Below are positions 1 through 8,902 of a stretch of DNA of 64,000 bases, one piece after another. Source of the DNA: Niallia endozanthoxylica (GTDB lineage Bacteria; Bacillota; Bacilli; Bacillales; Cytobacillaceae); the NCBI RefSeq assembly GCF_008710145.1, contig NZ_VYKL01000037.1, forward strand, positions 62,001 to 126,000. Direction: 5' to 3'. The notes beneath the pieces were generated by a model. It was not told the DNA's origin. It saw only the letters and a program-made list of their open reading frames with translations, and searched no databases. The position numbers and the translations under genes are program-made. Position 1 is the stretch's first letter; every line of letters starts with the position of its first letter.

Positions 1-288
1 CGAAAATGTGCTGACCGGTTAGATTATATTCATTTTAAAGATATTAATCTGGAAATTTATAATCGAGTCATGGAGGAGCGCATTCGCTTTTTCGATGCTT
101 GTGCAAAAGGAGTTATGTGTCCAATTGGACAAGGGATTATTGACTATGAAGCGATTCATATGTTATTAAAGGAAATTAATTACCATGGATATATCACAAT
201 CGAACAAGAACGAGATCCTAGAAATTCAGATACAAGTTTACGAGATGTTAAGCAAAGTGTTGATTATTTAAAAAGTATTGGTTTTTGA
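1..288 (+). CDS. Sugar phosphate isomerase/epimerase, IolE/IolI-like TIM barrel (3' end only)
   Basis: The reading frame is open from base 1, so the gene begins left of the window and only the last 95 residues are seen. The visible part starts RKCADRLDYIHFKDIN, which matches the late beta-strand of xylose-isomerase-like TIM barrels, where a metal-binding His sits before KDI. It ends with a GYITIEQERD segment, the conserved C-terminal strand carrying a metal-binding Glu. The family acts on sugar phosphates or inosose derivatives in the cytoplasm. The next genes are Gfo/Idh dehydrogenases and a sugar ABC importer, which fits cyclitol or sugar catabolism. The exact substrate cannot be read. Confidence 0.75.
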   Translation, partial: RKCADRLDYIHFKDINLEIYNRVMEERIRFFDACAKGVMCPIGQGIIDYEAIHMLLKEINYHGYITIEQERDPRNSDTSLRDVKQSVDYLKSIGF

Positions 289-381
289 TCCAGGTATTCA
301 TTTTGTGTAAAGGGATAAAAGTCTATTTGTAACGTGTTAATAGTGTTTAATATAAATTTTTTTTAGATTAATAAAAAAATA

Positions 382-410
382 TTGACTGAAAACGCTTTTA
401 AGATTATTAT
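382..410 (+). promoter_or_regulatory. Candidate sigma-A promoter P1 with embedded cre
   Basis: TTGACT (382-387) and TATTAT (405-410) are separated by 17 bp. Between them lies TGAAAACGCTTTTA (387-400), one mismatch from the CcpA consensus TGWNANCGNTNWCA. A cre between -35 and -10 suggests glucose repression of the operon that starts at 730. The 5' leader would be about 310 nt. Confidence 0.5.
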
Positions 411-433
411 CTATTCATAGAGGTTATCAAAAG

Positions 434-600
434 TTAACCAAAATGTAACATAAAAAATAGGTTATTAATTGACTTTATCGTTAAGTTATGATTATATTCG
501 ATTAATTTATTTGTACTTATGGATTTATAGTCAATTAATTAACCAAAAGAAGCCCAATCTAGTCTATGAGGTTTTTATCTGATTTTAGTTAACCAAATAA
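434..600 (+). promoter_or_regulatory. Three TTAACCAAA boxes, candidate IolR-type operators
   Basis: The 9-mer TTAACCAAA occurs at 434-442, 539-547 and 589-597. The copy at 540-550 (TAACCAAAAGA) fits the B. subtilis IolR operator consensus WRAYCAADARD as I recall it; the other two have one mismatch each. Start-to-start spacings are 105 and 50 bp, close to whole helical turns. An IolR-like protein is encoded at 11102-11866. Regulation by that protein is inference. Confidence 0.45.
469..498 (+). promoter_or_regulatory. Candidate second promoter P2
   Basis: TTGACT (469-474) is followed after 18 bp by TATATT (493-498). It lies between the first and second TTAACCAAA boxes upstream of the dehydrogenase/ABC operon. 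Confidence is limited because AT-rich spacers often contain such matches. Confidence 0.35.
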
Positions 601-642
601 AAATGAATGTAAGTACTAGTTTGGCATTAAAATCAACAACAA

Positions 643-656
643 TGAAAACGTTTACT
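643..656 (+). promoter_or_regulatory. Candidate cre (CcpA site)
   Basis: TGAAAACGTTTACT matches the cre consensus TGWNANCGNTNWCA except for the last base. It lies 74 bp before the ATG at 730, where CcpA could act as a transcriptional roadblock. Confidence 0.4.
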
Positions 657-729
657 TCATAGAATTTTCAGACATTAGGAATGAGTTATTATTGCTTAAT
701 GCAAATAAAACAATAAAGAGGTGAAAGGT

Positions 730-1749
730 ATGGCAAGGAAAGTCCGTACAGCTGTATTTGGACTTGGAAGACTTGGTTACTGGCACGCTGTAAATGTTAC
801 AAAAAATCGTCATGCTGAACTTGTTACTGTGTGTGATATGAGTTTAGAAACGGCAGAACGAGTAGCAAGAGAACTTGAAGTTCAGAGTTATACGAATAAT
901 CCAGAAGATGTTTTTCAAGATGAAACCATTGAAGCTGTCATTATTGCCACTCCAACGAGTACACATTTTGAATTGTTAAAAAGAGCATCAGAAACTGGCA
1001 AAGCTATTTTTGTAGAAAAACCTCTGACAACTGATTTAAACGATGCAAGAGAAATCCAGAAAATTGTACATACCAATCATACAATCTGCCAGGTTGGGTT
1101 TATGCGTCGATTTGATCCTGCTTATGCAGAAGCAAAAAGAAGAATTGCTGCTGGTGATATTGGGAACCCCATCTATTTCAGAGGTATTTCACGTGACCCG
1201 CAGGCACCGCATGAATCGTTTGTTGAGCAGAGCGGCGGAATATTTATTGATGTCTCCATTCATGATTTTGATATTGCCCGCTATCTCATGAACTCAGAAG
1301 TAACTTCCGTAAGTGCCCATGGCAATGTTTTAAAATATCCTTTTGTTAAGAAATATGATGATGTTGACCAAGCGCTTTCTTATATTGAATTTGCTTCAGG
1401 GGCTGCTGGGGATATAGAGGCAAGTCGAAATGCCTATTATGGATATGATATTCGTGCAGAAGTAATCGGGACAGAAGGATCAATCTTTATTGGCAACTTG
1501 AGGGAGCATGATATTCAAATTTTAACTAAGGCAGGAAATACTCACGATATTTTACCTGACTTCCCGGTTCGATTTAAAGATGCTTATACGATCGAACTTG
1601 AAGAGTTTTACAAAGTGGTGCTTGCAAAAGGAATACCTCAAATCACAGTGGATGATGGGGTAAAGGCATTAGAAATTGCTTATGCTGCTAGAAAATCGTA
1701 TCAAAGGGGACAAAAAGTAAAATTGGAAATGCTTCAAAGTCTAGTATAA
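730..1749 (+). CDS. Gfo/Idh/MocA oxidoreductase, inositol 2-dehydrogenase-like
   Basis: This 339-residue NAD(P)-dependent dehydrogenase has a Rossmann loop GLGRLG at residues 11-16 and the family EKP motif at 96-98. Its catalytic IHD segment places His178 and Asp179 as in IolG-type inositol dehydrogenases. The ATG at 730 is preferred over the upstream GTG at 721 because AGAGGTGA (717-724) then sits at a normal distance. It is closely related to the dehydrogenase at 5559: both share the SRDPQ segment and a near-identical region around the catalytic His. It opens the operon with the ABC importer. The substrate is probably a cyclitol or related sugar, but oxidation of another sugar cannot be excluded. 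Confidence 0.85.
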   Translation: MARKVRTAVFGLGRLGYWHAVNVTKNRHAELVTVCDMSLETAERVARELEVQSYTNNPEDVFQDETIEAVIIATPTSTHFELLKRASETGKAIFVEKPLTTDLNDAREIQKIVHTNHTICQVGFMRRFDPAYAEAKRRIAAGDIGNPIYFRGISRDPQAPHESFVEQSGGIFIDVSIHDFDIARYLMNSEVTSVSAHGNVLKYPFVKKYDDVDQALSYIEFASGAAGDIEASRNAYYGYDIRAEVIGTEGSIFIGNLREHDIQILTKAGNTHDILPDFPVRFKDAYTIELEEFYKVVLAKGIPQITVDDGVKALEIAYAARKSYQRGQKVKLEMLQSLV

Positions 1750-1843
1750 ATTAGTTTGAAATTGCTCTATCTAATAGATTCTATGAATAAAAAAATATAA
1801 AAACTTCCCACTATTAAAGGGAGTAATAGAAAGGAGCCTGTTC

Positions 1844-3355
1844 ATGGTCGCATCTTCAGGGAGTCTCCTAGAGTTAAAAGGGATTGTAAAAAGCTTTGGT
1901 CAAAACCACGTATTAAAAGGGATTGATCTTGAAGTCAAAGCTGGAGAAGTACATGTACTATTAGGGGAAAATGGTGCAGGAAAGTCTACCTTTATTAAAA
2001 TTATAACTGGTGCCTATCAAAAGGATGCTGGAGAGGTTTACTGGAATGGACAAAAGGTTGATATTCAAAAACCATCTGATTCCATCGCGTTAGGAATTGC
2101 AACCATTTATCAGGAGCTAAATGTAATTCCAGAATTAAAGGTCTATGAAAATATCTTTCTTGGAAGAGAGCTAAAAAAGGGTGGGAAAATGTCCTTGCTC
2201 GACCATGACGCGATGAGAAAAGAAGCTGAACGCTGTTTAGGATTATTGGGGCAAAGTCCTGATTTAGCTGATAAGCCCGTTGGAGAGCTCGGTATCGGGC
2301 AACAGCAGCTTGTTGAAGTGGCGAAGGCGCTCGCATTAGATGCGAAACTAATTATCTTGGATGAACCAACGTCAAGTTTAAGTGCTCAAGAAGTAGAGCA
2401 GCTATATGACTGCGTGGAAACGTTAACATCAAAAGGGATTGCCATTGTATTTATTTCCCACCGTCTTGAAGAAATCAAACGAATGGGTGACCGATTAACG
2501 ATTCTTCGTGATGGTTACAAAATTGAGACGATACCGGTTGCTACAACAGATCCTGATTACTGGATTGAGCTAATGGTTGGCCGGACATTGGATGAAAAGT
2601 TCCCGAAACAATCCTTTACACTTGGTGAAGTAGGTTTTAAAGTGGAAAATCTACTCGTAGAAGGGACAAAAGAACCAGTAAGCTTTTCAGTTCATTATGG
2701 TGAAATCGTAGGATTCTCGGGACTTGTTGGAGCAGGAAGAACAGAATTGGCCAGAGCTATTTTTGGCGCCGACGGTAAAAATAAGGATGCAAAAATATTT
2801 ATCGAAGGAAAAGAGGTAAACATAAAATCGCCTCGTGACGCAATTGATGCTGGTATTGCTTTTATTACAGAAGACAGAAAAAGTGAAGGACTTCTGCTTG
2901 ATCAGCCGGTCGATATGAACATTGCCCTCGCTAACATGAAGGGCTTTAGAAATAAGAGCAAACTGCTTAATTTAAAATCTATGCGTGTGAAAGCAGAAGA
3001 TTACATTAAAGAGTTAAAGGTCCGTCCAAGCAGCATTGATTTACATGCGAGAAACTTCAGTGGAGGGAACCAGCAAAAAGTAGTTATTGCCAAATGGCTT
3101 TGTACACAAGCAAAAGTCTTTATCTTTGATGAACCGACAAGAGGAATAGACGTAGGAGCAAAAGTAGAGGTTTATCGTTTAATGAATCAGCTTGTTGAAA
3201 ATGGTGCCATTGTGTTTATGATCTCTTCAGACCTTCCGGAAATACTCGGTATGTGTGACAGGGTATATGTAATGCATGAAGGAAAGATTACTGCAAATAT
3301 ACCAATTGAAGAGGCTTCGCAAGAAAGAATTATGAAAGCAGCTACAGGGGGTTGA
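1844..3355 (+). CDS. Sugar ABC transporter ATP-binding protein (RbsA/MglA type)
   Basis: This 503-residue protein carries two fused ABC ATPase domains, the hallmark of CUT2 sugar importers. The first domain has Walker A at residues 41-49, a divergent signature LGIGQQQ and Walker B followed by DEPTSSL. The second domain has a degenerate P-loop (GLVGAGRTE), a signature FSGGNQQK and DEPTRGIDVG. A degenerate second P-loop is normal for RbsA/MglA. It powers the permease at 3360, four bases downstream, with the binding protein at 4453. An AAAGGAG site precedes the ATG. By context the substrate is a cyclitol or monosaccharide. Confidence 0.93.
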   Translation: MVASSGSLLELKGIVKSFGQNHVLKGIDLEVKAGEVHVLLGENGAGKSTFIKIITGAYQKDAGEVYWNGQKVDIQKPSDSIALGIATIYQELNVIPELKVYENIFLGRELKKGGKMSLLDHDAMRKEAERCLGLLGQSPDLADKPVGELGIGQQQLVEVAKALALDAKLIILDEPTSSLSAQEVEQLYDCVETLTSKGIAIVFISHRLEEIKRMGDRLTILRDGYKIETIPVATTDPDYWIELMVGRTLDEKFPKQSFTLGEVGFKVENLLVEGTKEPVSFSVHYGEIVGFSGLVGAGRTELARAIFGADGKNKDAKIFIEGKEVNIKSPRDAIDAGIAFITEDRKSEGLLLDQPVDMNIALANMKGFRNKSKLLNLKSMRVKAEDYIKELKVRPSSIDLHARNFSGGNQQKVVIAKWLCTQAKVFIFDEPTRGIDVGAKVEVYRLMNQLVENGAIVFMISSDLPEILGMCDRVYVMHEGKITANIPIEEASQERIMKAATGG

Positions 3356-3359
3356 GAAA

Positions 3360-4352
3360 ATGAGTCAAGTTGCGGTAAATCCAGTAAATGAAACCGTCAA
3401 GGAAAAGAAAACAATAAAAAGTTATCTTGGTAAGTTTGCACCACTTTTAGCACTAGTTATTTTATGTATTGGCTTTGCGGTATTATCGGATAAATTCTTA
3501 ACACTTGATAATATCACAAATATTTTCCGTCAATCATCGATTAATGCTTTATTGGCAGTTGGAATGCTTTTAGCCATCTTAACAGCGGGAATTGACTTAT
3601 CTGTAGGTTCTATTCTAGCATTGTCCATTATGATTATGGGTCTTGTATCTGTCACTTGGAGTATGCACCCTATTCTGGGAATCCTTTCAGTACTTGTTGT
3701 TGGTGCAGGATTTGGATTCTTCAACGGAATTTTATTAACCAAATTACGTTTGCCGCATCCGTTCATTTCAACTATGGGTACACAATTCATTGCGCGTGGT
3801 TTAGCCTTAATCGTTACAGCAGCAGCACCTATCGCAGGCTTTCCGTACATGATTCAATTTTTAGGCAGTGAGTTTATCGGACCAATGCCGGTCAGCTTCT
3901 TGCTTGTTATTGTTGTATATGTAATCATGCATATTTTCTTAACTAGAACCCAAACAGGTCGTTATATTTATGCAATCGGTGGAAATCCGGAAGCGGCTCG
4001 CCTTTCTGGTATTAACGTAGACCGCGTTTTAGTAATCGTATACACAATCAGCGGCTTAATGGCTGGACTTGCAGGTTTAGTAATGGTAGGACGTGTTAAC
4101 TCAGCGTTTCCTCTTGCTGGACTTCAATATGAAACAGATGCGATTGCAGCAGTTATTATCGGCGGTGCTAGCTTTATGGGTGGTGTCGGTACAGTATCAG
4201 GTACATTAATCGGAGCAATGACAATCGCCGTTCTTCGTAACGGATTGAATCTATTGAATGTTTCAGCTGATTCCCAGCTAGCAATCATCGGTATGGTTAT
4301 TATCGGAGCTGTGTTTGTAGATGTACTTCGTAACCGTAAAAAGAAAAAATAA
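3360..4352 (+). CDS. Sugar ABC transporter permease (RbsC type)
   Basis: This 330-residue polytopic membrane protein contains the CUT2 permease hallmarks LLAVGMLLAILTAGIDLSVG near residues 65-84 and YAIGGNPEAARLSGI near 203-217. Hydrophobic stretches account for about eight to ten membrane segments. The C-terminus is basic (RNRKKKK). It starts just after the ATPase stop and would form the translocation pore for the sugar delivered by the lipoproteins at 4453 and 9929. No second permease is present in the window. Confidence 0.93.
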   Translation: MSQVAVNPVNETVKEKKTIKSYLGKFAPLLALVILCIGFAVLSDKFLTLDNITNIFRQSSINALLAVGMLLAILTAGIDLSVGSILALSIMIMGLVSVTWSMHPILGILSVLVVGAGFGFFNGILLTKLRLPHPFISTMGTQFIARGLALIVTAAAPIAGFPYMIQFLGSEFIGPMPVSFLLVIVVYVIMHIFLTRTQTGRYIYAIGGNPEAARLSGINVDRVLVIVYTISGLMAGLAGLVMVGRVNSAFPLAGLQYETDAIAAVIIGGASFMGGVGTVSGTLIGAMTIAVLRNGLNLLNVSADSQLAIIGMVIIGAVFVDVLRNRKKKK

Positions 4353-4452
4353 TAGATAGAAACTAGGTTACTAGAAAAAGAGTTTTATAGCAGTATCAAG
4401 TTAGGGTTCTATTAAAATAATTATACAAACTATGATTACTGGGGGCATTAGT

Positions 4453-5430
4453 ATGAATAAGAAGGTTAAATTATTTGGTATGGCAGTAGCACTTTCAAGT
4501 ATGGTATTTGCAGCAGGCTGCGGAAATAGCAGTGAAGGGGCTAGTTCTGAAGCTAGTGGTGAAAAGGGCGGCGAGAGCGTAGCGGTTGTCTTAAAAACGT
4601 TGTCAAGTCCATATTGGAAGTATGTTGAAGCAGGAGCAAAAGCTGCAGGTGAAGAGCTTGGAGTAGATGTTACGGTTGTTGGACCATCTTCAGAAGCAGA
4701 GGTTATTCAACAGGTTAACATGCTTGAAGACCAAGTGAGTCAAGGACCTGGTGCAGTTGTCGTATCTCCTACACAGCCTGAAACCGTTGTACCTGTATTA
4801 GAAAAAGCAGCAAAGGATACGCCAGTTCTTCTTATTGATAGTGATGCAAATTTCGAAGGAAAAACAACCTTTATTGGAACAGAAAACTATTCTGCTGGTC
4901 AAGAAGGTGGAAAATTACTTGCTTCAATGCTTAAAAAGGGAGATAAAGTGGTATTAATTGCAGGTGCCCTTGGAAACCCTGCGACAGATACACGTATCAA
5001 AGGTGCTAAAGAGGCCCTTGAAGCAGCAGGTATGGAAGTTGTTGCAGAACAGCCTGCAGATAGTGATAAAGCGAAAGCAATGTCCGTTATGGAAAATATC
5101 CTGCAAAATAATAAAGATGTAAAGGGTGTTTTCGCCGCTAACGATGATATGGCAATTGGAGCATTACGTGCAATTGAAGCAAAAGGCTTAAAGGATGTTA
5201 AAGTAATGGGTGTTGACGGTACAATGGAAGCTGTTGAATCCATTCTTGACGGAAAACTAGCGGCATCTGTTGCACAAAGTCCATATAACATGGGCTATCA
5301 AGGCGTTGAAAATGCAGTTAAAGCCATGAATGGTGAAAAGATTGAAGAACGTATTGACAGTGGAATTGATTTAATTACAAAAGAAAATGCTAAAGAACAG
5401 TTAGACTTCTTAAAGAGTATTTCAAAATAA
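4453..5430 (+). CDS. Sugar ABC transporter substrate-binding lipoprotein
   Basis: This 325-residue periplasmic-binding-type protein begins with a Lys-rich n-region, a hydrophobic core and a lipobox FAAGC, so it should be lipid-anchored outside the membrane. The mature part is a type I sugar-binding fold (ribose/inositol-binding family) with QVNMLEDQVSQG and AANDDMAIGALRAI segments. The ATG at 4453 is chosen because GGGGG at 4441-4445 is correctly placed for it; an ATG at 4432 has no site. It completes the importer with 1844 and 3360 and has a close paralogue at 9929. Confidence 0.92.
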   Translation: MNKKVKLFGMAVALSSMVFAAGCGNSSEGASSEASGEKGGESVAVVLKTLSSPYWKYVEAGAKAAGEELGVDVTVVGPSSEAEVIQQVNMLEDQVSQGPGAVVVSPTQPETVVPVLEKAAKDTPVLLIDSDANFEGKTTFIGTENYSAGQEGGKLLASMLKKGDKVVLIAGALGNPATDTRIKGAKEALEAAGMEVVAEQPADSDKAKAMSVMENILQNNKDVKGVFAANDDMAIGALRAIEAKGLKDVKVMGVDGTMEAVESILDGKLAASVAQSPYNMGYQGVENAVKAMNGEKIEERIDSGIDLITKENAKEQLDFLKSISK

Positions 5431-5456
5431 TAAAGCAAATCAGTCAGGTGAAAGAA

Positions 5457-5491
5457 GGCTTGCAGTAGATGGAATAAATCCGCTGCAAGTC
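5457..5491 (+). other. Intergenic hairpin between binding protein and dehydrogenase genes
   Basis: CTTGCAG (5459-5465) pairs with CTGCAAG (5484-5490), extended by G-U pairs. No T-run follows. It could protect or process the mRNA between 5430 and 5559. Confidence 0.3.
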
Positions 5492-5558
5492 AGATTATGT
5501 AATAGGCAGAACTCTATTAATTTAACTAGTTAGCCGTAAGAACAGGAGGAATTGGTTG

Positions 5559-6578
5559 ATGACAACATTGACTATCGGTATTATTGGAGCAGGTAGAATT
5601 GGAAGATTGCATGTAGATAATTTACGGTTAATCCCTCAGATTCGTATTAAGAGTATTTCAGATGTATTTGTAACAGATCAGCTAAAAGCATGGGCAGAAG
5701 AAAAACAAATTGAAGTAGTGACAACAGATTATCATGATCTTCTTAATGATTCAGAAATCCAAGCAATATTTATTTGTTCACCAACAACCACTCATGCAAC
5801 GATTATTAAAGAAGCAGCTGAAGCTGGCAAGCACATTTTCTGCGAAAAGCCGGTTAGCTTCTCAGTAGAAGAAACAGAAGCAGCACTTGCTGTCGTTGAA
5901 AAAGCAGGAGTAAAGCTGCAAGTTGGCTTTAACCGCCGCTTTGATGCTAACTTCCGTAAAGTACATAACCTTGTTAAAGAGGGCGCGATTGGTACGCCGC
6001 ATGTATTAAAAATTACATCTCGTGACCCGCAGCCGCCAGGTGTGGATTATATTAAATCATCAGGCGGATTATTCATGGATATGACCATTCATGACTTTGA
6101 TATGGCACGTTATATTATGGGCAGTGAGGTCGTTGAGGTATCGGCGCATGGTGCAGTGCTCGTAGATCCGGCAATCGGCGAAGCTGGAGATATTGATACA
6201 GCTATCATTACTTTGAAGTTTGAAAACGGTGCTCTAGGTGTCATCGATAACAGCAGACAAGCTGTGTATGGTTACGATCAGCGCCTTGAGATATTTGGAG
6301 ATAAAGGTACTGCGCAGGCTGATAATGTCCGCGAAACGACTGTTGAATTATCAACTGTTGAGCGTGTTGAAAAAGAAAAACCATTGTACTTCTTCCTTGA
6401 ACGTTATACACAGGCTTATGTTGAGGAAGTAAATGAATTTATCTCTGTTTGCTTAAAGGATAGTGAGGTTAGCTGCAGTGGTTTTGATGGATTGCAAGCT
6501 GAACGTATTGCGAAGGCTGCGAAACAATCCCTTGAAACGGGTGTGCCAGTACAGCTTAAACCGTTAGTTAAAGCATAA
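5559..6578 (+). CDS. iolG: Gfo/Idh/MocA oxidoreductase, inositol 2-dehydrogenase-like (second copy)
   Basis: This 339-residue dehydrogenase has a Rossmann GAGRIG at residues 10-15, EKP at 96-98 and catalytic His178-Asp179 in a TIHDFDMARY segment. These features and its length are typical of myo- or scyllo-inositol 2-dehydrogenases, which convert inositol to inosose with NAD(P)+. The ATG at 5559 follows AGGAGG (5544-5549); the TTG just before it is less well placed. It is the last gene of the transporter operon and ends before a clear terminator. It parallels the gene at 730, so one may act on a different inositol stereoisomer. The symbol iolG is a family-level assignment. Confidence 0.8.
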   Translation: MTTLTIGIIGAGRIGRLHVDNLRLIPQIRIKSISDVFVTDQLKAWAEEKQIEVVTTDYHDLLNDSEIQAIFICSPTTTHATIIKEAAEAGKHIFCEKPVSFSVEETEAALAVVEKAGVKLQVGFNRRFDANFRKVHNLVKEGAIGTPHVLKITSRDPQPPGVDYIKSSGGLFMDMTIHDFDMARYIMGSEVVEVSAHGAVLVDPAIGEAGDIDTAIITLKFENGALGVIDNSRQAVYGYDQRLEIFGDKGTAQADNVRETTVELSTVERVEKEKPLYFFLERYTQAYVEEVNEFISVCLKDSEVSCSGFDGLQAERIAKAAKQSLETGVPVQLKPLVKA

Positions 6579-6603
6579 TAATAGAATATCACTTTTAAAA
6601 GTA

Positions 6604-6636
6604 AAAAAGATTGAGTTTCAGCTCAATCTTTTTTAC
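6604..6636 (+). terminator. Rho-independent terminator
   Basis: AAGATTGAG pairs with CTCAATCTT around a short loop and is flanked by A and T runs, so it can stop transcription from both sides. It separates the dehydrogenase ending at 6578 from the convergent AraC gene ending at 6749. Confidence 0.85.
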
Positions 6637-6748
6637 TTTTTTTGTGTATTTCGAGTTTTTAAGAAATGATATTATTCTTTAATTGCATGGTGAAAAGCTT
6701 CTCTGATTTCGACTCCTTTGCAGAGTGATATTTTAGAAGGGAAATTGC

Positions 6749-7579
6749 TTAAAATTGTAGGTCTCTAAATTTTTTCGGAGATACATTTGTATGCTGCTTA
6801 AAGATTTTTATAAAATGGGGAACGCTGTTAAAACCGCAGGCAAAGGAAATTTCCTGAACTGATAAATTAGTATTATGTAAAAGCTTTTTTGCATTATTAA
6901 TACGATAGCTGATTAGGTATTGATAAGGTGAACAATTCATGTGTTTCTTAAAGACCCGTGAAAAATGGAAAGGACTTAAATTAGCACATTTAGCTAAATC
7001 CGTTAAGGTTATTTGATCTTGATAGTGACTTTCAAGGTACTTGATAGCGCTCCTAATTGAATTGATATGGGTTTCCTCTGCATGCTTGGAAAGCTGCTTT
7101 AATTCATAGAGAATCTTATGAATCATAATGGATGCATCATCTTCATCTACATTGTCTTTTTCAGCCATGTCTAGAATACTAGACATGCAATCAGTAATCA
7201 CAAAATTATTATAAATGGAATATACGCATCCACTGTTATGAAAGAGATAGTCAAAATAATCTTCACTTGCATTTCCTGAAAAGTGAAGCCAATCAAATAT
7301 TGTATCTTCCTCTGCTTGATAGAGATGTGGTTTATTACAGTTCAGGAAGACAAATGAGTTTTCAGCAGCGATATATTCTTTATGATCATATTGAATCTTC
7401 ATACTTCCTTTCCTAACATAGATAAACAGATAACTGTTCCAATTATCCCGCTCCACGATATATTCTTTTGTACAATAGAAGAACCCTGAGTAAATTAAGT
7501 GAAAGAGCGCTTTCTTAGCAAATTCACTTGGCATATGGAAAAACATCTTCGATTGTGGTAAAACTCCTTTTTCAATCAT
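6749..7579 (-). CDS. AraC-family transcriptional regulator
   Basis: This 276-residue protein has an N-terminal cupin-like sensing domain (about residues 25-150) and a C-terminal double helix-turn-helix. The first helix pair lies in LTDLAKCANLSPFHFSRVFK and the second in SVQEISFACGFNSVPHFIKIFK, followed by the usual SPKKFR ending. It is divergent from the dehydrogenase/dehydratase/binding-protein group beginning at 7757. It probably activates that group in response to a sugar ligand; this is inferred from position. The ATG at 7579 has a G-rich ribosome site upstream on the minus strand. Confidence 0.9.
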   Translation of the reverse strand: MIEKGVLPQSKMFFHMPSEFAKKALFHLIYSGFFYCTKEYIVERDNWNSYLFIYVRKGSMKIQYDHKEYIAAENSFVFLNCNKPHLYQAEEDTIFDWLHFSGNASEDYFDYLFHNSGCVYSIYNNFVITDCMSSILDMAEKDNVDEDDASIMIHKILYELKQLSKHAEETHINSIRSAIKYLESHYQDQITLTDLAKCANLSPFHFSRVFKKHMNCSPYQYLISYRINNAKKLLHNTNLSVQEISFACGFNSVPHFIKIFKQHTNVSPKKFRDLQF

Positions 7580-7756
7580 CGTGAAACCCCATCCTTTTCG
7601 TTCCTATTATGAAATTTTGAAGCAGGAATAGATTAATAGAATATAGAGCAAGAATATTATGTTTTTTGCCAATATTCAGTAATGACATTGTATCTATAGT
7701 TTAATACAATAAACCCATAGCAGCAATATTCATTAATTATTAAAGGAGAAATGATG

Positions 7757-8902
7757 ATGGAAATTAGAATTGGACTTGTTGGCGCAGGATGGATGGGGAA
7801 GGCACATACTAATGCTTTTAATAATGCTTTAATGACTTTTGGTCCTGAAGCAGGGAAGCCTGTTTTTGAAGTAGTATCGGATGTTAGTGAACAGGCAGCA
7901 AAAAATGCGTGCGAGCAGCTTGGGTTTTCTAGATGGACAGCTGATTGGAAAGATGTGGTTCAGGATGAAAGAGTTGATATGGTTGATATCGCTACACCGA
8001 ACGCATTCCATTACGAAGTAGCTAAAGCTGCGTTAGAAAACGGAAAGCATGTATATTGTGAGAAACCACTTACGCTTTCTGCGGAACAATCAATCGAACT
8101 TGCCGAACTTGCTAAGCAAAAAGGGGTTGTGAATTATGTAGGCTACAATAATGTCATGAATCCAGCTAACGCATATATTAAAGACCTTGTTCAATCAGGG
8201 AAACTCGGCCAAATTATTGGATTTTTCGGAACATATGCTCAGGATAGTCTGCTTGATCCAAGCCTGCCGATTACTTGGAGACATATTAATAAATTCTCAG
8301 GTTCAGGGGCTCTTGGCGATCTTGGTTCGCATCTATTGAGTGTTTCTCAGTATATTTTAGGGAATATTGAAAGCGTTAACGCCTTGTCTAAAACAGTAAT
8401 CAAACAAAGACCGGTATCACCTGGATCTACTGAACTTGCAGATGTTGAAAATGATGATTTAATTGCTATTCTAGCAAACTATGAAAATGGTGCGACAGGT
8501 ACCATTTCATCAAGCCGTATCGCTGCAGGAAGAAAAAATTATTTAACCTATGAAATCCAGGGTACGGAAGGAACGGTTCATTATTCATTAGAGCGTATGA
8601 ATGAAGTAAATGTGTATTTTACGTCTGATAATAGTGCCGACAGAGGCTTCCGAACTGTATTTTTAAGTCCGGATCATAAGGGATACAGTGCATTTTATCC
8701 AGCGGCTGGAATTGCCATCGGTTATAACGATATGAAAGTAATTGAAGCACACGAATTACTTTCAGCTGTTACAAACAACACTCCATATATTTGTGACTTT
8801 GAATTTGGTGCTAACATTGATCAAACGGTGGATGCAATCTTGGAATCTGCTGCTAAACAAAATTGGGTTCAAGTAAAGAACAAAGGAGGCGTCACGGTAT
8901 GA
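7757..8902 (+). CDS. Gfo/Idh/MocA family oxidoreductase
   Basis: This 381-residue NAD(P)-binding dehydrogenase has GAGWMG at residues 9-14, EKP at 102-104 and a DLGSH motif with His192. The motif is of the glucose-fructose oxidoreductase/IolX-like kind and differs from the IHD form of the two shorter paralogues. Three consecutive ATGs begin the frame (7751, 7754, 7757); the third has the best spacing from AAAGGAG (7742-7748). Its stop overlaps the start of the IolE-like gene (ATGA), so the two are translationally coupled. It likely oxidises a cyclitol or sugar feeding the dehydratase. Confidence 0.85.
   Translation: MEIRIGLVGAGWMGKAHTNAFNNALMTFGPEAGKPVFEVVSDVSEQAAKNACEQLGFSRWTADWKDVVQDERVDMVDIATPNAFHYEVAKAALENGKHVYCEKPLTLSAEQSIELAELAKQKGVVNYVGYNNVMNPANAYIKDLVQSGKLGQIIGFFGTYAQDSLLDPSLPITWRHINKFSGSGALGDLGSHLLSVSQYILGNIESVNALSKTVIKQRPVSPGSTELADVENDDLIAILANYENGATGTISSSRIAAGRKNYLTYEIQGTEGTVHYSLERMNEVNVYFTSDNSADRGFRTVFLSPDHKGYSAFYPAAGIAIGYNDMKVIEAHELLSAVTNNTPYICDFEFGANIDQTVDAILESAAKQNWVQVKNKGGVTV

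Noticed and set aside
4899-5291. 130-residue antisense frame in the first binding-protein gene
   Set aside because: A shadow of the real gene on the other strand; no start site or recognisable domain.
8863-8898. Upstream start for the IolE-like gene
   Set aside because: The ATG at 8899 overlaps the previous stop and has AAAGGAGG at the right distance; the extension is out-of-family sequence inside the preceding gene.
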